The position numbers and the translations under genes are program-made. Shown one piece after another: positions 56,661 through 64,000 of a stretch of DNA of 64,000 nucleotides (position 1 is the first letter of the stretch; each line of letters opens with the position of its first letter). The notes under the pieces were generated by a model. It was not told where the DNA came from. It did not search any database and worked only from the letters and a program-made list of their open reading frames with translations. This stretch comes from Nectonema munidae (Eukaryota > Nematomorpha > Nectonematoida > Nectonematidae), in assembly GCA_030549495.1 (NCBI GenBank), contig JAUIRK010000463.1:185001-249000 (forward strand). Direction: 5' to 3'.

Positions 56661-58186
56661 TTATGGGGGAGGGGGTCTTTACATGTGTCAAAATATTGTA
56701 TGCAAAGCTGGCGAACCATAAATTGAAATAAGGAAAGAAGTAAATAAGTATAATAAGTATAATAGTAGTATAATTTACGCTCAAAGAATAATTTACGTAA
56801 TAGACGTTATAAATATACTTCTTTTAACAAACATTTTTTTAAAAAATCTATTGCCGTATGGAACTCCATTCCTTTACATATTAGGTATTTAAGAAATATT
56901 AAAAGCTTCAAAAAAAATATAAACTATACATGTTTCGTTAGTTCTTTTCCTTCTTATGCTGATTTCATTTGAAACATTTTTTTTTAAATATTTTTGGATT
57001 TTCTTTTGCTTCCTCTTCTTTGTATTTTTTTTTAGAATCTTGCCGCTTTTTTTTTTCTTCATATATCCACTCATCAACTCTTCTACATCCAGATATGCTT
57101 CCTTTGCTTGAAGAATGGAATTTAACTATCAAATGATGTTTTATGACTGTGTGTATCTAACTTGAAATTATTCTGTTTTATTTTATTTTTCATTTTGTTT
57201 ACCTATGGGTTTTTTTGAATCTATCATCCTTTCATGCTTCTTATTTCAACTCATTTATACTTCTCCGCTGAACGGATGAGGGATTTTTTTCCCATGTGAA
57301 CACATAAACGAAAGTTTAGTTCACTTCATTTTCAAACATGAATAAAGTCTTATCTTATCTTAAGTGAGTAGGAAAAGTGGAAAAATTAAAAAAAAAGAAA
57401 AGAAAACACTCACCAATCGTTGCAGCGGCATAGGTCAACTTGGATATGGCGTATTTGCACCAGCAATAAAAGAATAGAAACATGAAAGGAAATGTGAAAG
57501 ACAAGAAGTATACGAGATACTTCTCCAGTCTAGTATGAAAAGTAAGGGAGAGGATTTATAACAGCGTATCCCCGAAGCTCACTTGTCAACTCTCTCATTT
57601 GATATTGAAGACGTCATAAAAAACGGTTCATTCACCACACATTATGATTTGTAAAACAAGATTAATATGCCGCAAACCCTTTTCCACACTCTATTTTATC
57701 TTATAGACGCATGCGCTGCAATTGAATTTGCATGAAGTTTAGTAGTGGAGGCACAAAAGCGATGTTGGTTGCGTATAACTAAATGAACAAGAAGCACTTC
57801 TCGATAAATGCAGGGAATGCACAAAAGAACACATTACTATATATTAAAACATGATAGATAAAATTGTCATCATATTAGGTTTTCTATTCTTGAGTTACAT
57901 CCACGCTCATTGCAGTGTGGCATAATTCGGAAAAGTTACCTGTGAGTCCTGAAAACATGAAACCTAAATTGAAGCAAATTTCAATGCTACTGGCTGAAGG
58001 AACCTGGAGCCTGGTTCTAAGACATAATCCTAGAGACCAATTATATCCCTATACATGAAATTTATAATAAAAATTTTTAATAGTACTAACGTCATATGCT
58101 TGCTTTATTATTGAAAACGAAGTAGCGTCGTTTGTGTGTTTCACTTTTTTAGTGCTTAAATATTTTTTAATTTGCTTATATTAGAT
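56661..58186. other. AT-rich stretch without recognised features
   Basis: A lysine-rich 62-codon frame on the minus strand (56889-57077) is an AT-rich artefact. No splice-supported exon is visible. Confidence 0.35.
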
Positions 58187-58240
58187 CAGTGTTACTTAAC
58201 CTTTTTGCACCGACAAGCTTATTATAAATTTTTAAAGTTG
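58187..58240. mobile_element. Orphan hAT-type left terminus
   Basis: CAGTGTTACTTAACCTTTTT at 58187 is a typical hAT terminus (CAGTGTTTCTTAACCTTTTT type). The preceding octamer is TATTAGAT. No matching right end was found; the CA microsatellite lies 190 bp downstream and may have disrupted it. Confidence 0.4.
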
Positions 58241-58428
58241 TTTCAGTTGTTAAATTTTCGTATATGATACGTTTTAGAGTAAAATTGACATCACAATTTT
58301 TGGTATAAAAAATCTTCAATATTTTAAAATTCACTTGAAAATATTCACTATGACATTTCTATCTATAAAATAATTTTCGTTTAATGACATTCGGTGACAG
58401 AATAATCTACTAAGTCATCTTTAACGAC

Positions 58429-61157
<2,729 letters not shown>

Positions 61158-61171
61158 GGGGGGGGGGGGGG
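61158..61171. repeat. Poly-G run (14 bp)
   Basis: A mononucleotide G run in AT-rich surroundings. Confidence 0.9.
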
Positions 61172-64000
61172 AGAAAATAAAGCTTTTATCGATAACCGTG
61201 AAGTTGTCTCAAATATTTTTGTAGTAAATGAAAATGCGGAACAGGTGGTTATAGAAAGAAATTTCCTAATCCTTGTGCAACACCTAAAACTATCTAAAAT
61301 TGTATGAAACTTTAAATTCATATTTTTGATGTGTTTTTGCATCACCAAAAAAAGTAGAGCTTTATTTTAAGTTTTTTTTTCAAAATATGGACCAACAGGC
61401 ACACCCTAACCCCCTCTCAATTTTCAACCACCTAGTTAAAAAATTCTTATTCGCCCCAGCGAAATAATTATCTGCTGATAATTTGAAAGACTTTAACAAT
61501 TTGATAAAATTTAAGGTAAAAAAGTAAAAAAAAAGTAACCTGGTTTGAATACAGACTTTAACTTTTTATAAAATCCCATCAAGTTGAATGAGAGCACAAG
61601 AAGTCTTCTATAGTTGTCATCTTAGGGTAAGCATTCTTTAGACAGTTCCAGACTTCGCCTTTGAAAAAAAGTAGGATACCAATAATAAATGAATGAATAA
61701 GAGGATTGAGTGTATATGGGAAAAAACTCATTAATTCATCATAATTTGCACATTCCTCTTGCGAAACCGTAGCATTGTTTTGCTGCTTGCTGCAGAATCA
61801 CAGCTATATCAACATCATATGTTGAACAACTAACTAGGAGGAGATTGTGTAAGAAAAATGAAGAGGTTTATTAATTAAAAAATGAAACTGGGCAATTGCA
61901 GAAGTCTGACTTAATGTTTTACACTCGCTAATCATCTAACGCGCCAGGCAATGAATGCCGTGACTGTTTCCAAGATATGATATTATTTTAGGCTTAGTAC
62001 ATGCAAGAATAATATTTTCAATACCCATTCACCAATCAAACATAAAATAGAGCAGTAGTACGATGGTGGTGAAGACGCTCTTCTGAGTCTCGAAGAAGCT
62101 AATGATCATCATAGTGAGGAAGCTGATCATTTTGAGATGATGTGAATCCTCGCATCATCTCAATCTATATGACGTTACGATGTAGTTTATGTATAATAAT
62201 GTGTGATGATGATGACATTTGTAAGTATGATAGAATTCATAGTGGGGTAGAGTATTGAAAATATTGATTGAAATCAAAGTAATTTATGATTCTTTAAAAT
62301 ACATTTATTACACACTCTAACTTTAAATGGAGAAAAAGTAGAGAAAATAATACTTTCACAAAATGTTCACATACACTTTTTATATAAAAATTTATTTTAA
62401 TTCATCACATCGTCAATCAGTCTTAAGTTGGTGACACTTCAGACTTAAAAATATATTTCCCATTATTTCTTACTAACTTAACTATTATATAAACGTATTG
62501 CCAACTAAGAAATGAACTAACTGGCTATATAACCCAGGAAACTAACAACAAACAAACAAACAAATTAAAAGTTAGCATATGGTTGGCAGTTATCTAAGGA
62601 CATGTGTTGCATAAAGTAGGCTCGCGATTTAAATGTGAAGTGCCTCAGTAAGAACAGCATTGAATTTTAAGATGGCTAAGGCACGTGTTTTAATTTTTTT
62701 TCACACTTTAAGTCTAACGAAGGATTCTTAAAATTAGACCGACAAAAATTCTTTTTTTAAAAAGACATATAAATTGGAGTTGCGTCAAATGAAGAGAGTT
62801 TTCTAATGTGTCCATAAGAGTCAGGAGTTTTTCAAGCTTTTTAAGTACAAATACCAATCAATACAAATAATACCAATGTTATAATTGCACATAATTATTG
62901 TTATATTTGTTATAACATTTTAATATTGTTATTTTCCTACTCCTCTAACATTACACATTAAAAGCTATTAAATTAGTGACATGGAATTGGATATTAGTTG
63001 GCCGTGGCTCTATCGCATTCCTAAAGGCATCTCTGAATCAAAATGTTAAAAAAAAAACAGGTCTAATCGAAGGAACGATGCCTCCATGTGAAAATAGTTG
63101 ATGGAATAGTAGAAAACGATGCAAAATTAGCATTGGGCAACACACCGATATTTGAAGTAATAAATGTTTAAACATAATAAGAAATATATTACAAGAATAA
63201 AATTAGTTATATTATTTAGATCTATATTGATATATGGGATTTTCATATTCTATTTGGGCTATATTTAATAACAGAGATGAGTTTTTATCTGTCTGATAAT
63301 AGAGGAAATATCAGGCTTTTGAATTGTTAATTATAACCTTAAATGACGTCTTCTTATATCCAACAGATTTGTTTGATTTCTCAAAATACCATTTCCATGG
63401 CTACACCCAGATTCTACTTTAGTAGGGAATGGCAATTGGAAAGGGTGAACAATTTTGAATAAAAGCCGCCAAAGGAACTTCAGTAAAAAAGATCGCTAAA
63501 TAAGGTTACCGACCTCAAAGGGTCGGTACGGACAATTTTAGTCATTTGTGTTCTAGCTTGGCTTTTATAGCAGCCAGACATTTTCTCAGAGATAGCATAA
63601 CTTATTTTTAAGCAAATATATATTTTAACCACACTATAAAAAATGAAAGAAATATCATCAAATTAATATGGTATAGATAGAGGCAACCATCTGAAGGGCA
63701 TTTAAGTACAATGTTTATGTAAATGTAAAAATCCTTGAAATTATATGGAATTCCTTGAAAAATAAAGAAATTTTCTTGGACTTTTGTATTCGATAAAACA
63801 ACCATTTTAACAAACACAAAAAATTTCAAAACAGGAGAAAAATTATAAAATTAAGCCAATAATACTCATTATTACACTTTTCACTTTTTTACACACAGAA
63901 ATTTCACGAACAATTTCGATGATCACACACTTCAAAATTAGGCGTTGAAAATATTATATTACATATTTTTAGAGGTATGATCTTTTTTTGTAATGGGAGG
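61172..64000. other. AT-rich stretch with two small hairpins
   Basis: A perfect 11-bp stem (TTGAGATGATG) lies at 62132-62142/62153-62163 with a 10-nt loop. A perfect 8-bp stem (TACCGACC) lies at 63507-63514/63521-63528 with a 6-nt loop. 62450-62570 is rich in CTAACTAA/AACAAACA words. No gene or transposon ends can be supported. Confidence 0.45.

Noticed and set aside
63507-63528. Bacterial-type terminator hairpin
   Set aside because: An 8-bp stem exists but there is no T tract or adjacent gene, and the context is eukaryotic.

Overview
The window looks like repeat-rich, gene-poor DNA from an animal nuclear genome. It is very AT-rich and full of long A and T tracts. It has no operons, and almost all the coding-like sequence I recognise comes from transposable elements: hAT, pogo/Tigger and piggyBac transposases, tRNA-derived SINEs and many short terminal-inverted-repeat (MITE) copies. 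An arthropod is the most natural reading, possibly a crustacean such as a parasitic copepod. That is an impression from composition and element types and has not been tested.

Layout. 1-6 kb: two candidate host exons lie on the minus strand (1184-1396 here and 17518-17670 further on), with three copies of a tRNA-derived SINE, a 130-bp piggyBac-type MITE and a degenerate 20-bp minisatellite. 6.5-9.5 kb: a hAT MITE, then an internally deleted hAT element with exact 8-bp target-site duplications. 9.5-21 kb: mostly featureless AT-rich DNA with hairpins, degenerate GTTAGTT tracts and transposon-end fragments. 21-29.3 kb: a transposon cluster with a decayed BED-type hAT transposase, a Tigger element inserted exactly at that hAT's right edge, and three further short hAT copies with exact target duplications, one keeping the last 40 codons of a transposase. 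32.5-34.2 kb: two more hAT-type elements, one with a piggyBac-type MITE nested inside. 38.5-42.3 kb: the most striking object, a 3.8-kb interval bounded by TTAA and piggyBac-like inverted repeats whose interior is mainly two unrelated tandem arrays with about 150-bp units. 42.8-43.4 kb: a 20-bp minisatellite. 46-50.3 kb: a tRNA-like SINE head, a broken copy of a conserved protein family of unknown function, and a piggyBac transposase remnant. 51-54.1 kb: a longer hAT element that is the close relative of the deleted copy at 8 kb; both carry the same frameshift. 54-64 kb: a minisatellite, a short palindromic repeat element, a pogo-type MITE, a second copy of the 33.5-kb piggyBac-type MITE, a 288-bp CA microsatellite and unannotated AT-rich DNA.

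No complete host gene is visible. The two candidate exons share a strand, have plausible splice acceptors and encode charged, helix-prone peptides, so the left part of the window may be intronic to one minus-strand gene. The transposable elements give a relative chronology: the Tigger is younger than the BED-type hAT it abuts, and the MITE at 33501 is younger than the hAT-type element that holds it. The paired hAT copies at 8 kb and 51 kb probably moved with transposase supplied from elsewhere, because both descend from a copy already frameshifted.
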